Shown: one piece after another, positions 10,648 through 22,299 of the stretch
Numbering within the stretch: the stretch's first letter is position 1
How the letters are laid out: each line of letters opens with the position of its first letter
Assembly: GCA_036897625.1 (NCBI GenBank)
Contig: JAYMTA010000115.1
Location: 1-40,106 of the forward strand
Origin: Pelargonium cotyledonis
Taxonomy: Eukaryota; Streptophyta; Magnoliopsida; Geraniales; Geraniaceae
Reading direction: 5' to 3'
Length of the DNA: 40,106 nucleotides
Notes under the pieces: model-generated
Database searches by the model: none
Seen by the model: only the letters and a program-made list of their open reading frames with translations
What the model was told of the DNA's origin: nothing
Position numbers and translations under genes: made by a program

Positions 10648-12615
10648 CTATGGATTTGTCCTGAAGGGTCGGTGTTCGTTTTTTTGGCTATCTGCCTTTG
10701 ACGGCCCATTGTACGCGTTTTCGAGGAGATCGTGGATTTTCGAGTACATCAATGTCTGTGAAGGCTCAGTCCCGCCGCTACTTTGAGATGCTCGCAAACT
10801 GTCCTGCAGCTTGATCTTCTCAAACAGATACTGCTTCTCAGCCTCAGCCTCGCTCAACTTGAGTTTCAAATAACTGCTAGCATAATCTTCCTCTGATTTA
10901 TCCGGCTTGGCGAGAGCAATCCTCTGGACCCTCTCAGCTTCCCGTTTAGCCTCGTTTGCTTTAAGCTGGTACATATCAGCCTCTGCGGTTTTGAGCCTCA
11001 CCATTCTTTCCAGCTTTTGTACCTGCTCCTTCCTTCTTTGCATGTCCAACTTTAGTTCCGTCACTTCCCTTGCCTTGTCCTCGAGCTCACGGTCACAGGC
11101 CTCGAGAGCTAGGCGCTCTTTCTTGAACTCCCTCATCTTTTCATCAGCCATCATTTCCATCTTCCTAATGGCTTCCTGCACCACACCAGTAATTCGGTTG
11201 CATGCATCCTGTGGAGCAATGATTCGTCCACTGTCCCCGTTTTCGAGGCTTTTTGGAGAGTCCAACTCAATTTCTTCATCAATGAGATAATCAGAAAAGC
11301 AAGTAATTTTAGTTAACGGCAGCACATTCTAGGCCCGCGGCCTGAATTGCCAGATCTACTCATAATACGTATATGTAAACGCATGCAAACACAGATTTAA
11401 GATTAATTACAGCACGTGGTCCAGAAAAAAATCATTCACCAACAGAGAAGATAGTTTAGGACCTTAGGTCTTACCTTGGAAAAACATCAATATCAGCCTG
11501 GAAGCTGTTGACTCTGCAAGTCCACCCTTCATTTTTTCTCTGAGTTCCTCGCACTTCCAAAATAGTTTCCTCCCTTTCATGTCTTCACTTCCACGGAATA
11601 TTCTACTCACAAAATCAAGTTCTCTCATCAGCGCCTCTTTGTCCCAGGCTGGGGCACAGTGTTGGAACACATCTTTAACCCAACCTAACAGCTCAGAAGT
11701 CCGATTGCAAGCTCGGCATCTAAAAAGCATTTCAGCCGAGCCTGCTCCACGCTTAACAGAAGGGCCCAGACAAATTTGTCCATCATGAATCGCACAGTCT
11801 GTATGGGTCCAGTGAGAACACAAATCACAACCCACCCAGCGGCAGGTATTAACTTCGAAATCAAACTTGTTACAGATAACACACATGCAAAGATTACAGA
11901 AACCATTTCTCTTGGTGCATATATCGCAGGTACAATCATCTGCTGGAAGCTGGTTTTGGCATGCTATATTTCTGCATCTCTTGTAAACAAAAACCTCAAT
12001 GAGTGAAGTTTGAGAGAGGCTGATAGTTGGATGAAGAAATGCTTGAATTCCTGTGTTTATAGCAACTAAGATTTGAAGCTGTGCCCGGTGAGCTCTTATC
12101 AATGTCTTAGCTGTTAAATCAGGTCTACTCTGAACAAACTTCTGCAAGATCAAAAACTCATCTCTGTGCTGTGAACCTCCATTTCCTTCAAGGATAAGAC
12201 GGAGTTCATTCTTTAGCTCTTCCAAAATTTCATCAGGAAGACGGTGCATCCTTTCTGCGATCATATCAACTCTCTCTCTTGCTATGTCCCGGAGAGATAT
12301 ATTATCTAAGCTAGAAACACGGTGAATGACGGATTGTTCAAGACCATCGCCCTCGGCTTTTCCATTATCCATCTTCTTTGCCATGACAGCATCAGCATTT
12401 GGCCAAGTTTCTTGGGAACCGGCACTCTCAGTGGGAGATTCATGAATGCGGTCTGAATTTAATCTTGGATCCTGGGCATCGGGGGGCAAGTACGCAGCAT
12501 CTGAAGAAACCAAGGACAGCGAGGTTTGAAGTCCAGCATTTCGTGGCTGTTGACGCGGAGGCAGCATTTTCGATGCAGGTTGATTGTGTATATTAGATCC
12601 AGAGGATGCTCCCAT
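10648..12615 (-). CDS. OBE1: OBERON-type PHD-finger protein (OBE1/OBE2 family), 2 coding exons, 588 aa
   Basis: Nuclear PHD-finger regulator; in Arabidopsis OBE1 and OBE2 act redundantly in meristem maintenance and auxin-responsive embryo patterning. Coding exons are 12615-11475 and 11273-10648. The donor is CAAG|GTAAGA and the acceptor GATGAAG|AAATTG, giving FFQ-EIELDSPK with frame kept. The start has an in-frame TGA two codons upstream. The first exon holds a Ser/Pro-rich N-terminus, an alpha-helical region (residues about 95-200) and the Oberon-type PHD finger with dense Cys/His (CDICTKRNGFCNLCMCVICN, then GCDLCSHWTHTDC, then FRCRACN; about residues 214-305). The second exon is mostly a long coiled coil rich in Glu/Lys/Arg and ends in HRPFRTNP. 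The reading frame is intact. Choosing OBE1 over OBE2 rests mainly on the neighbouring HSP90.6 gene. Confidence 0.93.
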
Positions 12616-12632
12616 TACTCAATTCAGCTTAA

Positions 12633-13910
12633 TCTGTTACTCCAGACAAGTTTCATCACAATCACAAAGTTGCTCAACAGATACACAAATTCTTTACCAC
12701 AAATAGCATACAAATGCAAATAAGAGAAGAACAAAAATTATTCATGACAAAAACTTAAAGCAAAATCTGCACAAACAAGACGGGTGACTCTAACAATACA
12801 TTAACAGATTAGTAAATTTAACCTAATCCCTATAATTTCCATAGTTTCACAATGGACACACAGACACAGATTGAACATATTCTTCTCTTACTAAAGTTTT
12901 CTTTCCCCATACACTATCCAAAAATGGCCAAATTAGCCCCATTTCAAATGAGGCATATGTAGGAAACACAATTGATCAATAAACCAATATAAACCCTAGT
13001 TCACAAAATCACATAGATCTCATATAATAATAGTCTACAACCATACTTGAAGCTAAAATCAACATTTCTTCAAGATACTAAGATTCAAAATTCAAAAGAA
13101 TATCAAACTTATCCATGACAAAAGCTGAAAGCAAAACCTGCGCATGCAAACAAGCCGGGGGCCTCTAAAAATTTAGCCATCGGTAAATAGGCTTTCATCA
13201 AATATAACAATAACAAAGCATTGACAAACAGATAAATCCAACTTAATTCCTACAATTTCTATATCTTCACAAAGGTCACACATACAAATACTCGAAACAT
13301 GCTCTCATCCTAACATTTTTCAATATATTGACCAGAAAAAATGACCAAATCAACACCATTTCAAATGAGTCATGCAGAAAACACAATTGATCAACAATAT
13401 AAACACTCTAATATCAAACCTAGCTCATGAAATCACATGGATCTCAAACAAAAACAGTTCAAAACCATAATTGAAGCTAAATTCAACATTTCTTCAAGAT
13501 ACTAAGATTCAAAATTCAAAAGAAAAGAAAAGAAAACAATTTTAATCTATTTCGCTTCAGCATAAAGTAAAAGCAAACCCTAAATTCATCAACCACATTC
13601 CTCCCAAAATCAAACTCCTCAGTTCAGTTCAAAAATCCACACTAGCAGATCAGAAGCAAGAGCATAAGTCTCGTAAAAAACTGGACTAACTGAGTACAAC
13701 TTTACTTTTTGAACAAAACGAAGCATCAACTCGAGTTCTTGCGTTTCTCAGCAACCAAACAGTTCAAAAAGGTAGAAATCAGAAAGTAAAATAAAATGGA
13801 GAGAGAGAGATAAAAAAGGGCTCACCGGAGGAGTCGGAGTTAGATGAAGTCGGCGGCGAGAATCGACAATTTTTTGTCTTGACCGATTTGCATTCCGATC
13901 CAGAGTTACA
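12633..13910 (-). other. OBERON 5' UTR with about 1.2-kb leader intron
   Basis: Upstream of the ATG the minus strand shows a plausible acceptor (GTAACAG|ATTAAG, near 12634) and, about 1.2 kb further up, a donor CTCCG|GTGAGC at 13826/13825 that follows a CT-rich leader. The intervening 1.19 kb is AT-rich, as expected for an intron. The exact acceptor is uncertain (another AG lies within 7 bases), and the cap site is not defined. Leader introns of this size are common in plant regulatory genes and can raise expression. Confidence 0.6.
12740..13525. repeat. imperfect tandem duplication inside the OBERON leader intron
   Basis: Two copies of about 370-415 bp lie side by side, roughly 12740-13105 and 13110-13525. 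Both contain, in the same order, ATGACAAAA-CT-AAAGCAAAA, CCATTTCAAATGAG, ACACAATTGATCAA, AATCACAT-GATCTCA and an identical stretch beginning CAACATTTCTTCAAGATACT. The copies differ by many substitutions and small gaps, so the duplication is old. Confidence 0.85.
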
Positions 13911-14059
13911 GACTCAGGTAATCGAATCAGTTTTTTATTACAAAAAAGATTTAAATAATTTAAACGGTTTCAAAATGTTCGGTGACTTGTGAGATCGGCT
14001 CAACCGGTTAACGGTTCGACGTAGCCATATCCGGTCAAATTTATGAAGATCAAAACGAA

Positions 14060-14100
14060 AGTTGGGTTTGGGTTTGGGTTTGGGCCTGAACTAGGCCCAA
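14060..14100 (-). promoter_or_regulatory. OBERON upstream region: GGGTTT repeat and paired TGGGCC/GGCCCA
   Basis: About 150-270 bp above the OBERON leader the plus strand has four GGGTTT-like units (14062-14081) directly followed by TGGGCC (14081-14086) and GGCCCA (14094-14099). TGGGCY elements (site II, TCP-binding) are frequent in promoters of plant housekeeping and growth genes. The repeat is not the TTTAGGG telomere unit. No functional evidence exists in the sequence beyond the motifs. Confidence 0.4.
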
Positions 14101-15310
14101 TATTTAGGATCATAGCCTTAGAGTAGCCTTTAAAAATTGGTCTTTTTGAATTCATTATTGAGTTTTTAAAATGAAAATTTGAGTTTTTTACTGTTTATTT
14201 TTATGTCTAGACTCTAGAGGACAAGAATAATAGATGGCTGCTAATTTTGGATTTCAAATCAAATTGGATCAAAAGGGGGTTAGACTCTGATCAGATTTTA
14301 ACTTGTAATTTCGTTGGATAATTCAAATCCGATACAACCTAAAAATTTTGTTGGGTCGGATAAACTTCAAGCCAGATCAAATCATGATTTTTTTTTTTTT
14401 TTTTTCAAGTTCATGCATTGATTTCTCTAGTATTATGTTATTAGTGGTGGCCTAAAACGAAATTTGAAAATGAAAGCTATTAAAATGGTACATCTTTCAT
14501 CTTAGAATGAGTGTTTCGATTTTGATTTTGACAAAAATTAAATAGTAATTAGTTAGTGTCATATATTTTATACTATATCTCGCGTAAAATATTAACAAGT
14601 TTATTATAATAGTATGATTGATATTTCATATATAAATAGTTCTAAAAACAAAAAAAAGAAAAGGCGATACTACTTTGAGGCGGAGAAGAGTATATCTCCC
14701 AAATGATAATTGTCATGGCATTAGCTCGAGTACAACTAGATGTGATCTCCTCACACTCTTTTGAATACCTGATCTTGCAAAATCAATACCTAAGTATTGA
14801 TTGTCGTCAAGTGAACATACCTCCATCGAGCTCCTCTCAACGTCTTTCTTATTTTGAGATCCCTTCGGCGTCTACAGCAATTAAGTGTAAGGGACGTCAA
14901 GAGAAAAGTCAAGTTGTAGTTGTCGGGGCTCAACTCCCCTCCTAACAATGGTAAGATGACAAACTTTGAGCATCATCTCTAACTCAGTGTACTCTTTAAC
15001 ACATTTTGTGCGCTATTTCGAAAAGAAGAAATTAGTTCATGAGTTCCTAACAAATTTTAAATACACACATGAAAACATGATGTTTATATATATTCTGGTC
15101 ATAATATGAAAATAATTTGGTCCATCAATCTTCTCATAATGTTAAATCTTCAAAATTAAGGGACTGATAAAAAGTATACATTCCATCCCAAACTGATGAA
15201 ACATTATGACAACAAAATTCACTAGACCTAAATTTTCACGTCTTGGAATATTGCAATGTATCCTAGAGTAGATACTCAAGAGTGCGTAACACGGAAATAT
15301 GGAAACAAAA
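14101..15310. other. spacer between OBERON and HSP90, including HSP90 3' UTR
   Basis: No coding region with recognisable content. An 80-codon plus-strand open frame at 14703-14945 has no domain and no supporting context. The last 150-200 bases before 15311 are presumably HSP90 3' UTR. A T run of about 18 lies near 14388-14405. Confidence 0.5.
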
Positions 15311-18300
15311 TTATTTTTGGCTTCCGGCCTCAACTGGCTCAACCACTTCGGCCTCTACCGTTTCTGGAACGGGAGGTTGGGTTTGGGCCTCTACTGTTTC
15401 TGGAGCGGGATGTTGGGTTTGGGTTCCAGCAGACGACCATTTGCTTGAAAGAGCCATGCCCATCATTTCATATATCTTCCCTCCAAGTTGTGCCGGATTG
15501 TCAGGCTGCACCGATCATTAATCATATTACATTAAGTTAATTCCTTTAAATTTGTGGACATCATATGCAAGTAAATCAAACTTGGCCTATTCAACAAGAT
15601 AAGAGTAAGCCTAGTTAGTGGCTCTATTCCACGAATCCTCCAAATGAGTCTATCAACTCACCCTACTTGCCAGCAGTTTCTACTTGTGTCTATGGACGCA
15701 AGGTGGGGCTCTAAGGAAATAGACTTTTGGACTTAGAAGAGCTATATTCACTATCGTGTTCATGCCTGTTGAAGGTTGATTGTGTCCTAACACGAACGTG
15801 TTGAACAGCTCAACACAAACAAGACACGTTTATCACGCTAACTAAAAGGGTCACATATGATTGACACAAACATAACCCCACACATTAGCTAAATGGATCA
15901 CGTGTTTGATTCTCCAACACTAACACAGTTAAAAAAAATGTGGGCCCAAAATGCTAATTTCGTGGTGTTACAACACAACTTGCCAGCTCTATCATCATAC
16001 CACAGGCATGGCCAAAAAAGATAATAGATGTTTCTTCACTTGGATCCAAGGCCTTAACAATCAAATGAACATCTTATGAAATTGCTCTTATGATTCCTAC
16101 ATGGTATAGATGTGGAGATAGAATGACACTCACAGTAAAACCACTGGAAACCAGAGCTGCATCATACAAAAGATCAATTGCTTTCAGCGCTTCTTCATCA
16201 TCTGGATTACTTTTGTATGCAACCTGTGTCAACATTCACACAACCGTGTTAGTGCACTGTGCAGAGAAATTGGATGGGAAAATGTGTAACATATTGTTTG
16301 CCTTACATTCAAGTTTTGAATTATTGGATGTTCGGGATTGATCTCAAACACCCTCCTGGTTCTCATGAAGTCCATGTGTGCCGAACCACCAACAGTTTGT
16401 GTTTTCATCAGCCTGCAAAAATCCATTTTAAGTGTTGGAGTATCTTTTAAATATCTCCACTGCAGAACTTGGAATGTGGCAAGAGTGAACTGTACCTCTC
16501 CATGTTAGCAGACCAGCCAAATTTCCCTGATACCAGAACACAGGGTGATGTGCTGAGACGATTTGAAATCTGAACATCAGCAATTTTGTCACTTAATCGT
16601 TTCTTCATCCAATCACAAGTTGGGCCATACTCCTGCTTCTTCACCTTCTCCTGTTCTTCGTTTTTATCACCTGCCACAGTTTTGATGAAGAATTACATTC
16701 ATCATGCTGTTGCAAAGGCTAAACAATCCAAGTATATCTTCAAAGAAAGACAATACCCACATAATTCATAAAACAGCTGTCAGAGAGCATTTGCAAACAA
16801 GATAAAAGTCCTATTATCTTTCTGTTGAGTGGTTTTGGCCAAAAAAATAAAAAACAACAAAGGGTCAACCGATGGAAAGCACAGCAACAGCATAAGCAAG
16901 AGTACAAACCTAAATTCAAGTCCTCCTTGGTTATATCAACAAAATTCTTCTCCTTGTATGATTTCAAATTCTGGACAGCAACCTCGTCAATTGGATCAAC
17001 TAAAAACAGCACCTACATTAACATCACAACATTTATCACCCAGTACAGATATTGTCATACTGAAAGCAAAACAAAATAAAAATCTAAAATTTCAAAATAA
17101 TACAAGGACACACCTCAAAACCTTTTTCAGCAAGCTTCTCTAGGAAAGGTGTATTCTTAGCACTGTTCACGCTGTCAGCAGCAATAAAATAGATATCCTT
17201 CTGATCAGGTTTCATGTTCTCCACATATTCATCCAAGCTGATAAGCTCATTCTCACTCTGGGAGGAGAAAAATCTAAGCAATGGTGCAATGCGCTTGTGA
17301 TTTTCACGATCCTCAATGCAACCCACTTTCAAATATTTTCCAAAATTGTCCCAGAATTTCTCATAGTCCTACACCAAACAATAACAGTGTGCCCAATATT
17401 ACACCCATGGCCCTATGAACATATTTTTTTTTTTCAGAAGCTAAAAGAAAATTGATTGAATTAATTCCAAAACAAAGACTTACCTCTTTGTCATCACTCG
17501 TAGATATTCCTAAAAACATGTCAAAGGCCTTCCGGACCAGCCGCTTCCTCATAGTACGTACCTTCAAGGGCCCAACGAGGAGAAAAGGTTAGCAAGAATC
17601 AATTAGTACAATAAATTTAAAGGCACCATTCATAAGTACTTACAACGCGGCTTTCCTGAAGTATCTCACGAGAAACATTGAGGGGAAGATCATTTGAGTC
17701 CACGATACCCTTGACAAAGCTAAGGTATTTTGGGAACTGTTCAAAAAAAGTTATATACAGTGAGTATTAGAACAGTCACATTAAGAACTACATACATTCT
17801 TTTCACATAATGTCGTGTCATTTCACTTACCAGCTCTCCATCAAAGTCATCTGAAATAAACACCCGTTTCACATGGAGCTTTATATTTTTTGTCTTGGGG
17901 TTGGCAATGTCATCACGTTCTGAATTAGCATAAGCAGGCACATAAAGGATAGATCTGAACTCCACCTCACCCTGCAATGACATTTCTCACCAGTTCAAAC
18001 AGTAAAAAGGAAGTGAGGTGCTAATTAAGGGATCCACACTGTGTACATATCATAACCACAGGACAATGATCTCGCGCAATGGACAATATTGAATTTTTAT
18101 GGCCTTTCAAAAGTAAATTGTGCACACATCTACACACCAATGGGTTCTAATTGTACACAACAGGAACATTTTTATTCAACATTCATAAAATATTCATCTA
18201 AACAGAATGGACTAGGATCTAAGAGTATAAATGAAACTTCTATGAAAGGATTATAATCAACTCTCACCTCTGTCGTAAAGTGTGAATGAGCCATTGGATC

Positions 18301-21130
18301 CATATATTCGTTGAATGTATTCTTATAAAATTCATTATACTGCTCTGTAGTGACTTCTTTTGGGTTGCGGAGCTGCATCATTCAGAAAACCAACCTAAGT
18401 TATCCGAAAAAACCAAAAAATACTAATGCCAATTTAGAAAGCACGAAACCAAATATAATGCTTTCAAGGCTTACCCATATTGGCTGGGTTTCATTGGTTT
18501 GCTCCCAATCCCAGTATTTCTCAACAACAGTCTTTTTTTTCTTCTTCTACAACATCAATGTTAATAAATAAAAAATTAGTCATAAACTAATCAATCAAGA
18601 TTTAAAGTCTCGGACACAAGATGAGGCACACAGACTCGATTTAGTGTAAATTATAATAAATCGAGAACTACCTCTGCTTTCTCAACATTTTCATCACCTT
18701 CAACTTCAGCTGGATCTGTCTCAACATCTACCTGTTATAGACCAAAAATATTTGAAAACTAACATTGTCAGAAAACAAGAATATGATCAAAGTTATTTAT
18801 TGAATAACTTGAATAAACGATACAAAGACTCTATCTATAAAGCATGAGGGAGTGAATCTGATGACATCATGTGGAAACATGTTTACTAAATTTGATGAAG
18901 TTGTTGCTGGAAAAGCCCAACTGGAAAATTTTGGCCAACATAAGACTCCAAAAAAACAAATAGTCCCAATTGAATAAACCACAAACAATACACCAACAAA
19001 ACATAAACGCCTTAATCTAAGATTATCTCAAGTGAAACGATATCAAAGGCTTTTCTTTATAGAAAAAGGGTGAGAAGGGTAAGTCAGCACCGCTGCTATG
19101 ATGGCAGCAGTTTCAGAAAGAAATTTTTTATAGGGACAAGTCCTTTAGAACACAAGAATATGAGAAGTTTTTTCTTTTAATTACTTGGATAGAAAGATAC
19201 AAAAGCTTTAAATATAGAGCATGAGGGAGTAAATAAGATATGTGAACACAAGGCTTACGAGTTAAATATAGCTCCCTACTGTAAATAAGTGATCTTGTCA
19301 AGATCAAGAGGATTCTAATAAATTCAAACAGTAGGAGGGGAGAAAATTGTCACCGGAAATGGGATGTAGAGAGTAATGTGGAAAACTTATACAAAAAATG
19401 CAAGGTATGTAGGAGGAGACCCATGATAAAATTGGAAAAATGAGAAATCAACCGCAAGTGTACCTCCTTAGTGTATCCCTTTTCCTGCCAAGTGTATATA
19501 GGAAATGAAACAAATTGTGAATAGTGTTTCACAAGCTTCTGAATCCGTTCTGGATGTGCAAAAAGTTTGCAGTCAGGCTGTATTAAGAAACAGATTACCG
19601 AGTTAGTTCAGAACAGCAGCATAATGAAGAAATGCAACTAAAATAAATAAATCTAATCAAATGACCTTGAGATATAATGTAAGACGGGTTCCCCTTGGTA
19701 TTTGCTGCTCTGGGTCTGTTTCCTCACGAATGGTATATGAGCTAGCATTGGCCTCTCCTTCCCATACATATTGTTTATCAGATTTTGGGCTCTTAGTGGA
19801 GACCACAACCTACCAGTGGCAAGAGGTACAATTACTTACACATACTACAGAAACTTCCCCTCGTATATGTCTATAATGAAGTTCAAATCTCTTGATTTCA
19901 GGACATACCCGATCAGCTACAAGGAAAGCTGAATAGAAACCCACACCAAACTGACCAATTAAATTGCTGTCACCACCAGCATCCTTGCTATCCTGAGGAA
20001 CAATGAGACACTTATAAGTACAAAAGGAGACTAGATTACTCCAAAGGGGTGTGGTGCTGCATACCTTCAATGCCTGCAAAAATTTGGCAGTTCCGCTTTG
20101 TGCAATAGTTCCTAGGCAGTCAACTAGGTCTTGTCGGGTCATACCAATGCCTGAGTCACTGCATAGAGAACAAAAATTACACCAAGAAAAGAGTATTAAC
20201 TGAAACATGTTCTAAAACACATGTCACATACGTTATTGTAATGGTCCTCTTATCTTGATCAGCTTGAATACGGATATCAAGGTCAGCTGCATCCTTCATT
20301 AGGTCAGGTTCTGTAACACTCAAAAACCTCAGCTTGTCTAGGGCATCACTTGCATTGCTGTGAGCCAAAAAAATAGTTCCACAAATCAGATGGAGAAAAG
20401 AAACAAACTTTAAAACTATACTCACAACCCAAATAACTTTACTTCATATACTGATCTAGATTGATAGCTAGCTTAAAACGTGCCTGATGAGCTCTCTGAG
20501 AAACACCTCCTTGTTGCTATACAAACTATTAACAATGAGATCCATGAGGCGACTAACCTGCCACCAAACAGAAACCATTTACAAACATTAAAACCATTAT
20601 AATACGAGTGTTGATTAAGCTATTAGTTCACAACTATTATACCTCAGCTTGATACTCATATTTCTCAGCTGGTGGCACAGCTGATGAAGCTTCAGCAGCA
20701 GTACAATTATACCGATTGCCCCAAGACAGGCCATTATTTAAGCTAAATTGTTTGTAAGGTACAGTTGTGCTGCTCCTTCCGTTCCCTGAATACCATCTGG
20801 CTTTTCCGTCACTCTCATCATTCTGCTTCAACACAAACCAATAATGATTTCATAAAATTCGGCGATAAGCAGAATAAAATACAAAAATGACAAATATTGA
20901 GAATCAATCAAATCCTGACAGACAATCTAGAGACTGTGAACACAAAATCCAATCATGAAATGCGTAAACTGATTCAAAATGAACGCAACAAAATACAATT
21001 TCTCCTCAGTCGCAAGGCATACCGAGTTGGTGAAGGGAGAGGAGGAGGCGATTGGAGCAGCGGCTTTCCGGTAGCGAGAGCCACCGTTGCGCAGGGCGGC
21101 GGAGACGGAGCGCCTGGAGAACCTGTGCAT
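15311..21130 (-). CDS. HSP90-6: mitochondrial-type HSP90 chaperone (HSP90.6/HSP89.1), 20 coding exons, 798 aa
   Basis: ATP-driven folding chaperone of the organellar HSP90 branch. Exons, 5' to 3': 21130-21023, 20822-20643, 20557-20484, 20357-20232, 20158-20065, 19992-19909, 19809-19666, 19577-19464, 18731-18672, 18546-18475, 18372-18268, 17971-17831, 17736-17644, 17561-17484, 17368-17114, 17012-16910, 16670-16496, 16412-16307, 16223-16134, 15505-15311. They sum to 2397 bases and every junction keeps frame. The N-terminus ([16 protein letters not shown]) is Arg/Ser/Ala-rich like a mitochondrial presequence. GHKL ATPase motifs are visible: [24 protein letters not shown], and [17 protein letters not shown]. 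The middle domain has [11 protein letters not shown]. The C-terminus ends [10 protein letters not shown], without the MEEVD or KDEL tails of cytosolic and ER forms. Length matches the Arabidopsis protein (about 799 aa). Dual plastid targeting cannot be excluded. Confidence 0.95.
15351..15422 (-). repeat. 36-bp coding tandem duplication near the HSP90 C-terminus
   Basis: Two 36-bp units (15351-15386 and 15387-15422) encode consecutive 12-residue units close to [12 protein letters not shown] and [12 protein letters not shown]. They sit in the acidic, variable tail after the dimerisation domain. The length is a multiple of three, so the frame is unaffected. The tail of this family is naturally variable in length. 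Confidence 0.85.
18774..19255. repeat. duplicated segment within HSP90 intron 8
   Basis: Intron 8 (18732-19463) holds two related stretches, about 18774-18875 and 19149-19255. Both read ACAAGAATATGA, then ACTTG-ATA-A-GATACAAA, then TATA-AGCATGAGGGAGT, in the same order about 375 bp apart. This is an old internal duplication. Confidence 0.7.
20358..20483 (-). other. GC-AG intron (HSP90 intron 3)
   Basis: The exon 3 end reads CTCATCAG|GCACGT and the next exon starts GCTCACAG|CAATGC. Only this junction restores the invariant [13 protein letters not shown] motif in frame; no GT lies at a position that would do so. GC-AG introns are a small minority of plant introns and are spliced by the ordinary U2 machinery. 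The donor here departs from the preferred AG|GCAAGT, so it should be weak. Confidence 0.88.
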
Positions 21131-21241
21131 GATCGAGAAGCTTCGGAGCGAACCGGCGATGGAGGAGAACAGGCCGTGAAAATGACGATGAGCGAGTCAG
21201 GGACCGAGTCTGACAGGGTTTTAGTAGGGTTTTGAGTTCTG

Positions 21242-21330
21242 GTTTCGGAAGTTTCTGGAGAGAGGAGATTGGGTGTGGTGTGTGATGTTTTGGGCTTTAT
21301 ATGGGCTGGATTCGGCTCGGCCCACTTAAT
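21242..21330 (-). promoter_or_regulatory. HSP90 promoter: TATA, site II elements, heat-shock-element-like motif
   Basis: On the minus strand CATATAAAGCC (21295-21304) is a good TATA box about 165 bp above the ATG. It is framed by three TGGGCY site II elements: TGGGCT on the plus strand at 21291-21296 and 21302-21307, and GGCCCA at 21319-21324. Site II elements are known to be enriched in nuclear genes for mitochondrial proteins, which fits this gene. At 21242-21256 the units GTTTC-GGAAG-TTTCT form an alternating TTC/GAA array with one mismatch, resembling a heat-shock element, but it lies downstream of the predicted start of transcription. Confidence 0.5.
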
Positions 21331-21399
21331 CTTCCAAACCGAAATAGTTAGGTCCGAGCTTAGATATATATTGGGGACCAATCTATTCTATTGAAGAAG

Positions 21400-21720
21400 T
21401 AAAACGTATTGAAATACACTACACGAATATGACCAATTTACGAGTGGGTTTACACGACATGTAAAGACTACATGTTTAAATAATTTGATTCAAAATCATA
21501 CAATTTGTTATATTTGGCTCGTATAATTAATGTGTGTCATTTTCTATCCGATATATTTGAAAATCACATTTTTATCTTTAAATTAAACGAGTGAGTTAAT
21601 AATTAAGTTACATGACTCGTTTAATTACACATGGTAATTAAATTTGACATGAACACGATTCGATTATTAAACGGTAACCTAAATCATTCTCTACACATTA
21701 ATATATATTGGTTATATTAT
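21400..21720. other. AT-rich spacer upstream of HSP90
   Basis: This stretch contains phrases such as ACACGACATG, GACTCGTTTAATTAC and GAACACGATTCGATTATTAAACGG, similar in style to a common dispersed plant repeat with a (GT)TTAAACG/ACACGA theme. A similar phrase set occurs in HSP90 intron 19 (about 15780-15960). No element ends could be defined. Confidence 0.35.
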
Positions 21721-21854
21721 TTAACAAACAATTTGATGTATTTGAGAATTATTAAAATAATACCAAAATGTTTCCATATATAACTCTATGTGGACTCCAC
21801 AACAATGAGTCTTGGCATTTGATTAATGTTTTCACAAACCATCAATATTGAATC

Positions 21855-22150
21855 TTGACGCAACAATAATATTGTTGTCTCGTGAACTAGAGATTACTGA
21901 TTTAATTCGACTATGTACATGCACAACTCTTTCTAGACTACACATTGAAAAGAGTTTAGGCACTTGATTTGTGTTATTGATTGATCACCAATAAGTCTTA
22001 GTGCAACGATACGTTGTTGTCCTGTGACGTTGAAGTTATTAGTTTGATAAGATTGTGTACATAAATGACTCATTCTCAACAATAAAATTGTTATCTTGTG
22101 ATTTTGAAGTCACTTATTTGATAAAACTACGTGCACATAAATGACTATCA
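21855..22150. repeat. three-unit tandem repeat, each unit starting with a small palindrome
   Basis: Units start near 21861, 22004 and 22077. Each begins with an inverted repeat (CAACAATA-A-TATTGTTG; CAACGATACGTTG; CAACAATAAAATTGTTA), followed by a T-rich stretch, GAAGT-A-T-GTTTGATAA in units 2 and 3, and (G)TACATAAATGACT or a diverged form. A fourth start (CAACGATTG) is visible at 22153. The array lies between HSP90 and the 92-aa gene. Confidence 0.65.
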
Positions 22151-22299
22151 CACAACGATTGAAGCAATGAGAAAATGAACCATCAAGAACTAACAATATC
22201 AGTTACTCTTCTAATCTTACATGCCAAACTAAGAGAAGGAAAAAGAAGGTAATATGTGGCATCTAATCAACAACAAAAAACAAGAAAAATGGCAGATTT

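Noticed and set aside
10907-11290. 127-codon plus-strand open frame opposite OBERON exon 2
   Set aside because: It is the antisense shadow of a Glu/Lys-rich coiled-coil exon; its Ser/Leu content is what the complement of such an exon gives.
14060-14085. Interstitial telomere repeat
   Set aside because: The unit is GGGTTT, with four copies, not TTTAGGG or its common plant variants. It is a short simple repeat in the OBERON upstream region.
14703-14945. 80-codon plus-strand frame between OBERON and HSP90
   Set aside because: No domain, no promoter context and average spacer composition. It could not be supported as a gene.
15780-15970. Separate transposon inside HSP90 intron 19
   Set aside because: The phrase style (ACACGAACGTGTTGAAC and similar) resembles a dispersed plant repeat, but I could not define ends, inverted repeats or target duplications.
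20974-21381. Minus-strand 135-codon frame and plus-strand 112-codon frame around the HSP90 start
   Set aside because: They are composition-driven open frames over the G+C-rich first exon and leader. HSP90 exon 1 occupies another frame with a clear presequence and a consistent donor.
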